The notes beneath the pieces were generated by a model. It searched no databases, was not told where the DNA came from, and was given only the letters and a program-made list of their open reading frames with translations. The position numbers were made by a program, and so were the translations under genes. DNA of 64,000 bases from Xiheimicrobium sp052034585 (GTDB lineage Bacteria; Myxococcota; Myxococcia; Myxococcales; Myxococcaceae): positions 124,001 through 188,000 of the forward strand of contig JBPOIJ010000008.1 of assembly GCA_052034585.1 (NCBI GenBank), in the 5' to 3' direction. Of the stretch, positions 16,573 through 25,320 are shown piece after piece (within the stretch, counting starts at the first letter, position 1; the number at the start of each line of letters is the position of its first letter).

Positions 16573-19140
16573 TCAGAGCGTCTCCCAGAGCGTGACGCGC
16601 CGGGCGAAGCCTCGCTCCCGGAACCACCCGAGGGCTTCGGGCGTGCCCGCGCCGCGGAGGAGCGCTCTGGCGACCTCGAGCTGCTGACGAGAGACGACGT
16701 TCTCGGTCGGCAGCCGGTCGATGACGCGATCGACGAGCGCGAGGCCTTGCGCGCTCTGGCCCGACCACTTGAGCGCCATCGCGAGCAGCGCGTACGCCTC
16801 GCCGGGGTCGAGCTCTTCCGACCAGACGACCGTTCGTTCCTCGAGCACCTCGATCGCTGCCATCAGATCGTTCCGGGCGCGGGTCACCTCGAGCACGTCG
16901 CCGCCGCGCTTGTAGCGGAGCAACCTCAGTCGGCCCGCATGGGCGCGAGCCTGGGCGACCAACATGTCCCAGCCGTTGGCTTCGGCGACCTTGCGCCCCT
17001 GCGCGATGAGCTGCTCGGCCTCGGGGAGCCTGCCTCTCGCGAGCTCGACGGTGGCCAACACCAACGGCGCTTCGGCCTTGCCGGCGTGGTTGCCCATGAG
17101 CGTCGAGAGCCGCGCGTAGGTGGTCTCTCCCGCGAAGGCCGCGTCCAGCTCACCGAGCTCGGTCAGCACCAGCACCAGGTTGTGGAGCGTGATCGCCTCC
17201 CGTCTCAGCCAGCCACTCGCCCGGGCGGCTTCGATGCCTTCCTCGAGCGCGCCGCGCGCCTCGGTGAGCCGCCCTTGGCCGTAGTGGACGAGGCCCAGCA
17301 TGTTGAGCGCGAGGCAGGCGTCGCGGAGCCGGCCGTGCTTGCGCGCGAGGGCGAGCTGTTCGCGGCTGAGCGCTTCCGCACGCGCCAGCTCTCCGATGGC
17401 GGCGGTCGCCACCGCTTCCGCGCGGATGAGCGCGAGGAGGTCGTCCTCGCTCCCGAGCAGCTCGGCCGGCACGTTTCGTCGCGCGACCGCGCACACCCGC
17501 ATCGCCTCCGAGCCCTGGCCGAGGATCTCGGAGAGGAACCAGCTCCACCCGCGCGCCCAGCGGATCCACAGCTTCGCGGCGGCCGGCCCCTTGAGGAACG
17601 AGAGCCTGCGCTCGACGGCGGCGAACGCGCGCTGCGTCTCCTCCTTCTTCACCAGGTGAGAGAGCGCCTCGGCTCGCACGAGCTCGAGCGCGACCTGCGC
17701 CGTCTCCGCGTCGAGTCGTTCCCATCGATCGAGTGGCGACGGGCTCAGCGCTTGGAGCAGGTGGCCCACGGGCGACGCGGGGAGCTTCGAGGGCCCGTGG
17801 TCGGGGAGGAGCCCCGGCGCCGCGCGAGCCGGAGCGCCAGCGCTCGAGACGACCTGCGGTTGCCCGAGGTAGAGCCTCACCTCGGCGAGGCGCCGCTGGA
17901 GCACGAGCCGACGCACCCCCGTCGCGTCCTTCAGGGCCGCCTCGAGCCGGCTCGCCGCCGAGGCCCGCTCTCCAAGGCTCGCCGCCCAGGCTTCGTTCCA
18001 GAAGGTCGACTCCTCGGTGGCGGCGACCAGCGGGACGAGGGCCGGGGCGAGCTGGCCGAAGTCCTCGGGGGAAGCGGCGCCGAGGACGCTCTGGGCCCGC
18101 GTCGCCGCCCTCACCCGCAGCGCTGCGTCGGCGGTCGCAGCTCTCAGCGCCTGCCCAGAACGTGGGTCGGCGAAGCGGAGGAAGTCGTGGTGGGCAAGCG
18201 GCTCCCGCAGCACGAGCCCGGCCTCGACGAGCGCGGCGAGGCCGTGGGTCGAGTCGCTCTCGAGCACGAGCTCCTCGAGCGCCGCGCCGCCGAGCGCCGC
18301 GAGCCGGGTCCCCACCGTGAGCGCCGCTGGTCCGAGGGACTCGACGGTCAAGCGCCGCAAGCCCTCGAGCGTGGCCGGCAACCCTTCGAGCGCTGCCCCG
18401 CGCTTCACGTGCCGATGGAGCGCGAACGCGATGCCCGGGTTTCCACCTGCCTTGGTCGCCAGGGCCTTCGCGAGCGCTTCGTTCGTGCCGTCCCTCACGA
18501 GGAGCGCGGTGCACGCCTCGATCGACGGGACCCCGACGTCGATGAGCTGCCAGCCCGACTCCGAACTCCAGCTGCTCGAGAGCCGCGCAGAGAGGGCAGG
18601 CCCGTGCCGCTGCGTCGCCGCATCGAAGCTCACCACTACCACCAGCGGCACCGGCTCTTCGCGTTGGGCGACCGAGTCGATGAAGGCGAGATCGTCGTCG
18701 CTCGCGAGGTGGGCGTCGTCGAAGGCGACCACCAGCGGACCTCGTTCGGCGCGATCGACGAACCATCGCCCGAGCTCCAGCGCCGCGCCCTCCAACCGAG
18801 CCGCCGCATCGAGCCGGTTGGTGTGGAACTCGGGCCTCGTGATGCCGATCGCCGAGGCGAGCAGCTCGATCGCCGTCTGGGCGCGCGCCGCTTCGAGCTC
18901 GATCAGCGAAGGGGCCTGGGCGATCGCAGCGAGGGTGTCGTCCTCGTCTCGCGTCGGCCCCAGGAGCGCGCGGAGCGACGCCTCGAGTGCGTTTCGCCCT
19001 CCGAGCGGAACCACCACGGTGGCGCGAGAGGTGAGCAGCGTCGTTCGCCCCACGCCCTCGACGCCTCGGAGCAGCACGCGCTGGATCCGTCGCTCGCGCG
19101 AGGCGGTCTCGAGCACGGGCATGAGGAGCCGCGCGGCCAC
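16573..19140 (-). CDS. STAND-like ATPase with TPR repeats, variant Walker A
   Basis: An 855-aa cytoplasmic protein. The N-terminal P-loop NTPase has GVEGVGRT at residues 26-33, where the canonical Walker A lysine is replaced by arginine, and a Walker B-like LVVAFDDAH near 136-144. A winged-helix/ARC-like region follows, then a long alpha-helical stretch (about 430-830) of TPR-type units (LNMLGLVHYGQGRLTEARGALEEG). The layout resembles MalT/AfsR-type STAND regulators, but I find neither a LuxR-type C-terminal HTH nor an N-terminal output domain. The GTG start is supported only by frame. It is divergent from the TIGR02996 gene, with starts 121 bp apart. ATP hydrolysis may be impaired. Confidence 0.8.
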   Translation of the reverse strand: MAARLLMPVLETASRERRIQRVLLRGVEGVGRTTLLTSRATVVVPLGGRNALEASLRALLGPTRDEDDTLAAIAQAPSLIELEAARAQTAIELLASAIGITRPEFHTNRLDAAARLEGAALELGRWFVDRAERGPLVVAFDDAHLASDDDLAFIDSVAQREEPVPLVVVVSFDAATQRHGPALSARLSSSWSSESGWQLIDVGVPSIEACTALLVRDGTNEALAKALATKAGGNPGIAFALHRHVKRGAALEGLPATLEGLRRLTVESLGPAALTVGTRLAALGGAALEELVLESDSTHGLAALVEAGLVLREPLAHHDFLRFADPRSGQALRAATADAALRVRAATRAQSVLGAASPEDFGQLAPALVPLVAATEESTFWNEAWAASLGERASAASRLEAALKDATGVRRLVLQRRLAEVRLYLGQPQVVSSAGAPARAAPGLLPDHGPSKLPASPVGHLLQALSPSPLDRWERLDAETAQVALELVRAEALSHLVKKEETQRAFAAVERRLSFLKGPAAAKLWIRWARGWSWFLSEILGQGSEAMRVCAVARRNVPAELLGSEDDLLALIRAEAVATAAIGELARAEALSREQLALARKHGRLRDACLALNMLGLVHYGQGRLTEARGALEEGIEAARASGWLRREAITLHNLVLVLTELGELDAAFAGETTYARLSTLMGNHAGKAEAPLVLATVELARGRLPEAEQLIAQGRKVAEANGWDMLVAQARAHAGRLRLLRYKRGGDVLEVTRARNDLMAAIEVLEERTVVWSEELDPGEAYALLAMALKWSGQSAQGLALVDRVIDRLPTENVVSRQQLEVARALLRGAGTPEALGWFRERGFARRVTLWETL

Positions 19141-19261
19141 GTGGCGACCCTACTCGACGCCACCCCATTTCCGAACTTCCAGGTCCGGCTTCCTTTGTCG
19201 CTGTAACGGCGCGCCGCTTCGGGCTCGCCAGCGCCACGGGTTGACGGTCAGATGTCGGCCA

Positions 19262-21649
19262 ATGAAGCGACTCGATCAAGCGCGCACCGCACTCGACACG
19301 ACGCCGGAGACCGCGCTCAGGCACCTGCTGGCCGCCTGGGCCGAACGCCCGTTGCCGGAGCTCGCCGAGCTGGTGGGTCGGTTCGAGGCTGCGTTTCCGC
19401 CGCCGGCCTTCACCGGGTCGACGGCCGACTTCCTCCAGGCCACGAAGAAGCCTTCACCGGCCGAGCTCGGAGGCCTCGCGAGGGCGATCGTCGCTCCGAA
19501 GTCCACCGAGTCGATCGAGCGCCTCGCGGCGTTGGCGGCCCATCGAACCGATGCCCGGGTGGCGGGCGCGCTGCTGGCCCTCGTTCGTGACGTCCCCTGG
19601 ACCTCGAACGGCGCACGACCGGTCTTCGTCAAGGCCTTCGAGCTGCTGGTGACGATCGCCGACCCACGGTTGCTCGGCCTCGCGCCCTCGCTGGCGGCAG
19701 GCTGGAAGTTCCGGGAGAACCAACGGGAGTGGATGCAGCGGCAGCTCGACGCGGCCGTCGAGGCAGTGGGGGCGGTGCGGAAGAAGAAGCCCGTCGCGCC
19801 GCTCACCGCAGCCGAGCACGAGACGGTGAAGGCGATCGCCGCACGCCTGCTGCCCGCCTCGAAGCCCAAGCCGAGCGAGGGCTCGAAGACGGCGCTGCTC
19901 GCTGCGGTCTACGCCAACCCCGACGACGACGGCCCGCGCCTGGTGCTCGCCGACTGGCTCCTCGAGCGTGGCGATCCCTGGGGAGAGTTCATCACTCTCC
20001 AATTCAAGGCCGACAAGTCGAAGGCCGAAGTCGCCCGAGAGGCGGCGCTCCAGGCGAAGCACGGCACGAGCTGGCTCGGCGCGCTCGCGACGGTCGTCTT
20101 GAAGGACGTCGAGTTTCGCCGCGGCTTCCCCTCGAAGGTGGTGGCGAAGTTCAAGGGCCAGCGAGAGGTGGAGCAGTTCGGCGACGCGCCCGAGTGGGCG
20201 ACGATCGAGGAGCTCTCCTGGAGCCTCCCCGGCGCCTGGACGCCCGAGGAGACGCGCTGGCATCAGCACGTTCCCAAGCACGCCCGCCCCAAGGTGTGCA
20301 CGGTCGAGCGGTTCGGCCTCACCCAGCTGCTCGACGCGCAGCAGCCCTGGCCCATCGAGTCGCTCACGCTGACGACGGGTGACGTCGAGGAGCAGAAGCG
20401 GCTGGTTCAGTCGTCGCTGTTTCCAAAGGTGCGGGTGTTGCGCGTCTCCGACTCGTTCGCGCCGCGGCTGCTCGCGTCGGGGTGGTTGGCGACGGTGCCC
20501 TCGCTCTGCGTGTTCGCTCCCTCCGGGTACGGCGGCAAGGCCGACGACTTCGCCCCGTTCCTCGACGCGCTGCAGGCGCGCGATGCGCTCGACTTCGATT
20601 CCAGATGGAACGGCTCCCTCCACTTCTCGAAAGGCACCGACGGGCGCCTCTCGAAGGTTCGCCTCACGGGCGTCGTGCCCTCGCAGGCGAGCTTTCTCTT
20701 CGCTCGGCTCGCTCCCGGACTTCGAGGGCGGCTCACTGCGTTCGAGGCTGACGACACGCTCCCGGAGGCCATACGAACCCAGTGCTCGGAGTTGGTCGGT
20801 GCCGCGGCCGAACCGGCGCTCCGCGAGCGCGCGAGGGTCAGGTACCTCGCGGCCCACCCCCGGCGGGACGGCTGGTCGGTCGTTCGCGCCGACGCGCTCC
20901 TTCAGGTCGATCGCGAGGGCGCGGTGAAGTCGGAGACGCCGATCAACGAGTCGTCGGTCGCCGCGTTCAGTCGCGATGGGGCCCTCGTCGGGTGCGCGTT
21001 CGATCGCCGGCTCGAGTGGCGTGACGGCACCACCGGGGCGCTCCTCACCAAGGAGCAGCTCGGGTCTCGGTTGCTCGCGATCAGCTTCTCGCGAGACGGC
21101 TCGCAGCTGATGCTGCACTGCGAGAAGCAGCTCGAGGTGCGCCGCTGGCCGTCTCGAGCGCCACGCTGGAGCCTGAAGAATGGCGGCTACCCGAAGAAGC
21201 CGATCTGCGCCGACGTGAGCGAGGACGGGAAGTCGGTGGTGGCGACGATGTACAACGAGGAGCTGCGCGTCTCGAGAGAGGGAGAGAAGCGCGCGAGCAC
21301 CGTCGCCCTCGAGAGCTACTCGCCGTCGATGGCCTTCGTGAGCCCGACGACCTTCGTCGTCTCTGGCCGCAAGGGCACCCTCGACCTCTACGCGCTCGAC
21401 TCGTTCCCCGAGCGCCGCCAGCAGTGGGCGTTCCCGGAGTCTCGGCGAATCGTCCCCAGCCCCGATGGCGCGCGGGTGGTCGCGGGGCCCGACGAGGCCT
21501 ACGTCAACGGCGATTCGCAGCGGGTGCTCGAGCTCGCCTCGGGCACACTCACGGTCCTCGAGGGCTCGCTCAAGGTGTTGGCCTGGGCGGAGGACGGCGG
21601 GCGGCTGCTCTGCTCCGACGGCTTCGAGCTCGTCGTGCGTGACGTCTGA
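19262..21649 (+). CDS. TIGR02996-domain protein with beta-propeller-like C-terminus
   Basis: A 795-aa protein. Residues about 209-248 match the TIGR02996 'repeat-companion' domain (ALLAAVYANPDDDGPRLVL, then ADWLLERGDPWGEF), a family expanded in myxobacteria and planctomycetes. The N-terminal 200 residues are helical (HEAT-like in appearance). From about residue 540 the sequence is beta-rich with repeated SFSRDGSQL/VSEDGKSVV-type strands, typical of a degenerate WD40/propeller. No catalytic motif, signal peptide or membrane segment is seen, so it is probably a cytosolic protein-interaction scaffold. The ATG at 19262 was chosen; the open frame extends further upstream only as antisense of the STAND-like gene. 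Confidence 0.8.
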   Translation: MKRLDQARTALDTTPETALRHLLAAWAERPLPELAELVGRFEAAFPPPAFTGSTADFLQATKKPSPAELGGLARAIVAPKSTESIERLAALAAHRTDARVAGALLALVRDVPWTSNGARPVFVKAFELLVTIADPRLLGLAPSLAAGWKFRENQREWMQRQLDAAVEAVGAVRKKKPVAPLTAAEHETVKAIAARLLPASKPKPSEGSKTALLAAVYANPDDDGPRLVLADWLLERGDPWGEFITLQFKADKSKAEVAREAALQAKHGTSWLGALATVVLKDVEFRRGFPSKVVAKFKGQREVEQFGDAPEWATIEELSWSLPGAWTPEETRWHQHVPKHARPKVCTVERFGLTQLLDAQQPWPIESLTLTTGDVEEQKRLVQSSLFPKVRVLRVSDSFAPRLLASGWLATVPSLCVFAPSGYGGKADDFAPFLDALQARDALDFDSRWNGSLHFSKGTDGRLSKVRLTGVVPSQASFLFARLAPGLRGRLTAFEADDTLPEAIRTQCSELVGAAAEPALRERARVRYLAAHPRRDGWSVVRADALLQVDREGAVKSETPINESSVAAFSRDGALVGCAFDRRLEWRDGTTGALLTKEQLGSRLLAISFSRDGSQLMLHCEKQLEVRRWPSRAPRWSLKNGGYPKKPICADVSEDGKSVVATMYNEELRVSREGEKRASTVALESYSPSMAFVSPTTFVVSGRKGTLDLYALDSFPERRQQWAFPESRRIVPSPDGARVVAGPDEAYVNGDSQRVLELASGTLTVLEGSLKVLAWAEDGGRLLCSDGFELVVRDV

Positions 21650-21685
21650 GTTGAAAACGTCGCGCCGTTGGTCGAAGTGACGGCG

Positions 21686-22378
21686 ATGGCGACCTCTCGT
21701 CCGTGGACGGTTCATCGGCCTGGCCCACTCACCCAACGCGGCCCCGACGTCTGGACGGTCGACGACGAGGTGCCCGGCCTGCCCGGCGCCACGAGGCGAA
21801 TGGCGATCGTTCGCGCCTCGAGGGGCGAGCTGCTCTTCTTCAACGCGGTGCCGCTCCCTGAAGAGGCGCTGCGGCAGCTGGCGAGCCTGGGGACTCCGAA
21901 AGCGCTGATCGTTCCCAACCTCTTCCACGGCCTCGATGCCGCCGCGTTCGCCGAGCGGTTGGCGCTGACGGTGTACGTCCCCGACGTCTCGGTCGCCGAG
22001 CTCGGGGCGCGCTTCGCCTGTCAGCCGGCGTCGACCCTCACCTTCCCCGAGGTCTCGCTCCACGTCGTCGAGGGCTTCAAGACCAAGGAGCTCGTGCTCG
22101 AGGCGAACGGAACGCTGGTGACGGCCGATCTCGTGACGAACTCGCGGCACGGCAGGGGCTTCAACGGTCTGCTGATGCGGCTGATCGGGTTCACCGGCCC
22201 CGAGCCGAAGTTGCCCAAGCCGGTGCGCGTGCGAGTGCAGACCGATCGGCTGGCGGTGCAGCGGCTGCTCCGTGCGCTCGCCGATCGTCCGGGCCTGGTG
22301 CGCCTCATTCCCACCCATGGCGAGCTCGTCGAAGGTGACGTCGCGCGCGTGCTCCGCGCGGTCGCCGACGGCATCTGA
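21686..22378 (+). CDS. DUF4336 family protein
   Basis: A 230-aa protein resembling DUF4336, a family with a metallo-beta-lactamase-like fold but weak metal-ligand conservation. Supporting segments are VWTVDDEVPGLPGATRRMAI, NLFHGLDAAAFAERL, FKTKELVLEANGTLVTADLV and IPTHGELVEGDVARVLRAV at the end (the THGE motif recalls the terminal MBL His). I use the ATG at 21686 rather than a TTG at 21668. It lies 36 bp after the TIGR02996 gene and 41 bp before the glycosyltransferase operon. The function is not established; family assignment is by motif recall only. Confidence 0.7.
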   Translation: MATSRPWTVHRPGPLTQRGPDVWTVDDEVPGLPGATRRMAIVRASRGELLFFNAVPLPEEALRQLASLGTPKALIVPNLFHGLDAAAFAERLALTVYVPDVSVAELGARFACQPASTLTFPEVSLHVVEGFKTKELVLEANGTLVTADLVTNSRHGRGFNGLLMRLIGFTGPEPKLPKPVRVRVQTDRLAVQRLLRALADRPGLVRLIPTHGELVEGDVARVLRAVADGI

Positions 22379-22407
22379 TTCTGGTCGATTCGGAGACCGA
22401 TTCTGGT
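22377..22407 (+). promoter_or_regulatory. 9-bp direct repeat upstream of the GtrB-like operon
   Basis: GATTCTGGT occurs at 22377-22385 and 22399-22407, with starts 22 bp apart (two helical turns) and 12 bp before the ATG at 22420. GGTC...GACC between them is also inverted. It might bind a regulator or may be chance; no -10/-35 element is evident. Confidence 0.25.
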
Positions 22408-22419
22408 AGGTCGCCTGCG

Positions 22420-23388
22420 ATGACCGCGGCGCTCGATCTCTCGGTGGTGGTGCCCTTCTTCAACGAGGAAGAGAACGCTCGCGCCCTCTACGACGAGCTC
22501 AAGGGCGTGCTCGACGCGTTCGGGCGATCGTACGAGATGGTCTTCGTCGACGACGGCTCGACCGACAAGACCTACTCGGTGCTCGAAGACGTGGCGAAGA
22601 AGGACGACAAGGTGGTGGTGGTTCGGTTTCGCCGCAACTTCGGGCAGACCGCGGCGCTCGCCGCCGGCATCGAGCGGGCCAAGGGCGGAGTGGTCGTTCC
22701 AATGGACGGCGATCTCCAGAACGACCCGGCCGAGATCCCGAAGATGATCGCGAAGATGGCCGAGGGCTACGAGTGCGTCTCGGGCTGGCGAAAGAACCGC
22801 CAGGACTCGGGCCTGCGCGTGTTGCCCTCGAAGGTGGCGAACCGGCTCATCTCCTGGCTGTCCGGGGTGCACATTCACGACTACGGCTGCACCCTCAAGG
22901 CCTACCGCCGCGACGTGATCGAGGGCGTGAAGCTCTACGGAGAGATGCACCGCTTCATTCCCATCTACGCCCACTGGCAGGGCGCGCGCGTCACCGAGAT
23001 GGTGGTGAACCACCGAGCCCGTCGCGCTGGCGTCTCGAAGTACGGCTTCGGGCGCATTCCGCGGGTGGTGCTCGATCTCATCGTGGTGAAGTTCCTCTTC
23101 CAGTACCTCACCAAGCCCATCTACGTGTTCGGCGGCTTCGGCATGGCGTCGCTCCTGCTGTCGTTCCTCGCGCTCGCTGCGGCGGTGGGCCTCAAGCTCG
23201 CTGGCCTGAAGGACTTCGTCACCACGCCGCTGCCCTTGTTCTCGGGCATCTCGGCGCTGATCGGCATTCAATCGGTGCTGACCGGGTTGTTGGCCGAGGT
23301 GCTGATTCGCACGTATTACGAGAGCCAGAACAAGCGCCCGTACCTCGTCGGCAGCGTGATCGAGAAGGGCGAGACCAAGGGGCCGTGA
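22420..23388 (+). CDS. GtrB/DPM1-like family 2 glycosyltransferase (polyprenyl-phosphate sugar synthase)
   Basis: A 322-aa GT2 enzyme with C-terminal membrane anchors. The nucleotide-binding VDDGSTD lies at about 43-49 and the metal-binding DGD in VPMDGDLQND near 96-98. Two hydrophobic segments in residues about 228-300 fit the GtrB/ArnC topology. Such enzymes transfer a sugar from a UDP- or GDP-donor to undecaprenyl phosphate on the cytoplasmic face, making the donor used by GT-C transferases after flipping. It heads a three-gene operon with an asparagine synthase-like gene (24 bp gap) and an epimerase. The sugar transferred is unknown. Its position just before a large GT-C cluster fits a donor-supply role. 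Confidence 0.9.
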   Translation: MTAALDLSVVVPFFNEEENARALYDELKGVLDAFGRSYEMVFVDDGSTDKTYSVLEDVAKKDDKVVVVRFRRNFGQTAALAAGIERAKGGVVVPMDGDLQNDPAEIPKMIAKMAEGYECVSGWRKNRQDSGLRVLPSKVANRLISWLSGVHIHDYGCTLKAYRRDVIEGVKLYGEMHRFIPIYAHWQGARVTEMVVNHRARRAGVSKYGFGRIPRVVLDLIVVKFLFQYLTKPIYVFGGFGMASLLLSFLALAAAVGLKLAGLKDFVTTPLPLFSGISALIGIQSVLTGLLAEVLIRTYYESQNKRPYLVGSVIEKGETKGP

Positions 23389-23412
23389 CTCGTCCCCTCA
23401 GGAGCGAGTGAC

Positions 23413-25320
23413 ATGTGCGGCATCGTCGGCTTCGTGACGTCAGGCGCTCCCGCGGACGAAGCGGTGCTGCGCGCGATGGCCGACGCGATTCGTCACCGCG
23501 GGCCCGATGACGACGGGTTTCATCTCGACGGGCCGGTGGCGCTCGGCTTCCGGAGGCTCTCGATCATCGACGTCTCGGGCGGCCACCAGCCGATGACGGC
23601 GGCGCACGCGACGATCGTCTTCAACGGAGAGATCTACAACTTCAAGGAGCTGCGCACCGAGCTCGAGCAGCGCGGGCACCGGTTCACCAATCGCTCCGAC
23701 ACCGAGGTGATCCTCCACGGCTATCTCGAGTGGGGCACCGGGGTGTTCGCGCGCATTCACGGCATGTTCGGGATCGCGCTCTGGGACGCGAAGGCCCGCC
23801 GCCTCGTCGTCGCCCGCGATCGGTTCGGCAAGAAGCCGGTCTACCTGGCCGAGGGGCCCTGGGGCCTGCTCTTCGGCAGCGAGCTCAAGGGCTTGCTCGC
23901 GCACCCCTCGTGTCCGCGGGCGGTCGACGGCGCCGCGCTCCGCCGCTACCTCGCGTTCGACTGCGTGCCGACGCCCGACTCGATCCTCGAGGGCGTGCGC
24001 AAGCTGCCGGAGTCGCACTTCGCGATCTACGAGAACGGCCGGCTCACCGTCGAGCGCTACTACCGTCTGCCCGACGCGCCGCCGCACTCCTTGCTCGAGC
24101 AGCTGCCCGGCTCGATCGACCAGGCGTGCTCGCGCCTGCGTGACGAGCTCGAGGGCGCGGTTCGCCGCCGGCTCGAGTCCGACGTGCCGCTCGGCGTCTT
24201 CTTGAGTGGCGGTATCGACTCGAGCGCGGTGACGGCGCTGGCCGCGAGGGAAGTGCCGCGAGGGAAGCTCAAGACGTTCAGCATCGCCTTCGCCGAGGCC
24301 TCCTTCGACGAGAGCCAGTACGCGCGGCTGGTCGCCAAGCAGCTCGGCACCGATCACTTCGAGGAGACGCTCTCGGCCCAGGCGTGCGTCGAGCTGGTGC
24401 CGCAGATCGCCGATCAGCTCGACGAGCCGTTCGCCGACCCGTCCTACGTGCCGACCTACCTGCTCTCTCGCTTCACCCGGAAGCACGTGACGGTGGCGCT
24501 CGGAGGCGACGGCGCAGACGAGCTCTTCGCGGGCTACGACAGCTTCCTCGCGCACCCGCTCGGCGTCGCGCTGGGGCCGGTGCCGCGCACGCTCTGGGCC
24601 AAGGCGAGCGCGCTCACCCAGCTCTTGCCCAAGTCGGGCAACTACATGAGCCTCGACTTCCGGGCGCGCCAGTTCCTCGGAGGGCTCGGCCGGCCCGCGC
24701 ATCACCGGCACCAGGCGTGGATCGCCTCGTTCACCCCCGAAGCGGTGCAGGAGGTGCTGACGCCGCAGTGGCGAGCGAGCGGTGACGGCGTCTCCGACAT
24801 CTACGCGCCGCTCGACGCCTTCGCCTCCGATCGCCGCGAGTCGGGCATCGAGCAGGTCGAGCGCTTCTACGTCCAGTTCTACATGAAGGACGACATCCTG
24901 GTGAAAGTCGACCGCGCGTCGATGGCCGCGTCGCTCGAGGTGCGGGCGCCGTTCCTCGACACCCGGGTCGTCGAGCTCGCCATGTCGTTGCCGTTCTCGC
25001 TCAAGATGCGCGGGCTCACCCGGAAGTGGCTGCTCAAGAAGACGCTCGAGCCGCTCCTCCCGCCAGAGATCCTCCATCGAAAGAAGCACGGCTTCGCCTT
25101 GCCGGTGTCGGCGTGGCTCAAGGGCCCGCTGCGGCCGCTGCTCGACGATCTCCTCTCGGAGCAGCAGGTGGCTGACGCGGGCTTCTTCGAGCCGAAGGTG
25201 GTTCGCCGGCTGATCGACGAGCACGTGGGCGGCACGGTCGATCACCGCAAGCCGTTGTGGACGCTGTTGATGTTCGAGCTCTGGCGCCGGCGCTGGCTCG
25301 GGAAGGAACGGAAGCGATGA
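23413..25320 (+). CDS. asnB: Asparagine synthase (glutamine-hydrolysing) family protein
   Basis: A 635-aa AsnB-type amidotransferase. It starts MCGIVGFVTSG with the N-terminal nucleophile Cys (Cys2 before Met removal). The glutaminase domain contains RHRGPDDDG and FNGEIYNF. The synthetase domain has the PP-loop LSGGIDSSAV near residue 265 and the LGGDGADELFAGYD motif. All catalytic residues I can recognise are present. Genes of this kind inside polysaccharide clusters often amidate sugar carboxylates (for example uronic acids) rather than make free asparagine. Its place between a polyprenyl-sugar synthase and a nucleotide-sugar epimerase supports that, but it is inference. The stop overlaps the epimerase ATG. 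Confidence 0.93.
   Translation: MCGIVGFVTSGAPADEAVLRAMADAIRHRGPDDDGFHLDGPVALGFRRLSIIDVSGGHQPMTAAHATIVFNGEIYNFKELRTELEQRGHRFTNRSDTEVILHGYLEWGTGVFARIHGMFGIALWDAKARRLVVARDRFGKKPVYLAEGPWGLLFGSELKGLLAHPSCPRAVDGAALRRYLAFDCVPTPDSILEGVRKLPESHFAIYENGRLTVERYYRLPDAPPHSLLEQLPGSIDQACSRLRDELEGAVRRRLESDVPLGVFLSGGIDSSAVTALAAREVPRGKLKTFSIAFAEASFDESQYARLVAKQLGTDHFEETLSAQACVELVPQIADQLDEPFADPSYVPTYLLSRFTRKHVTVALGGDGADELFAGYDSFLAHPLGVALGPVPRTLWAKASALTQLLPKSGNYMSLDFRARQFLGGLGRPAHHRHQAWIASFTPEAVQEVLTPQWRASGDGVSDIYAPLDAFASDRRESGIEQVERFYVQFYMKDDILVKVDRASMAASLEVRAPFLDTRVVELAMSLPFSLKMRGLTRKWLLKKTLEPLLPPEILHRKKHGFALPVSAWLKGPLRPLLDDLLSEQQVADAGFFEPKVVRRLIDEHVGGTVDHRKPLWTLLMFELWRRRWLGKERKR

Noticed and set aside
14224..19206. 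Plus-strand open frame of 1660 codons opposite the oxidoreductase and STAND-like genes
   Set aside because: It is antisense to two well-supported genes and reads as Arg/Glu/Leu-rich sequence without any domain. Long antisense frames are expected in GC-rich coding DNA.
19229..19264. TTGACG resembling a -35 box ahead of the TIGR02996 gene
   Set aside because: It lies only about 30 bases before the ATG with no -10 element between; it would leave almost no leader.
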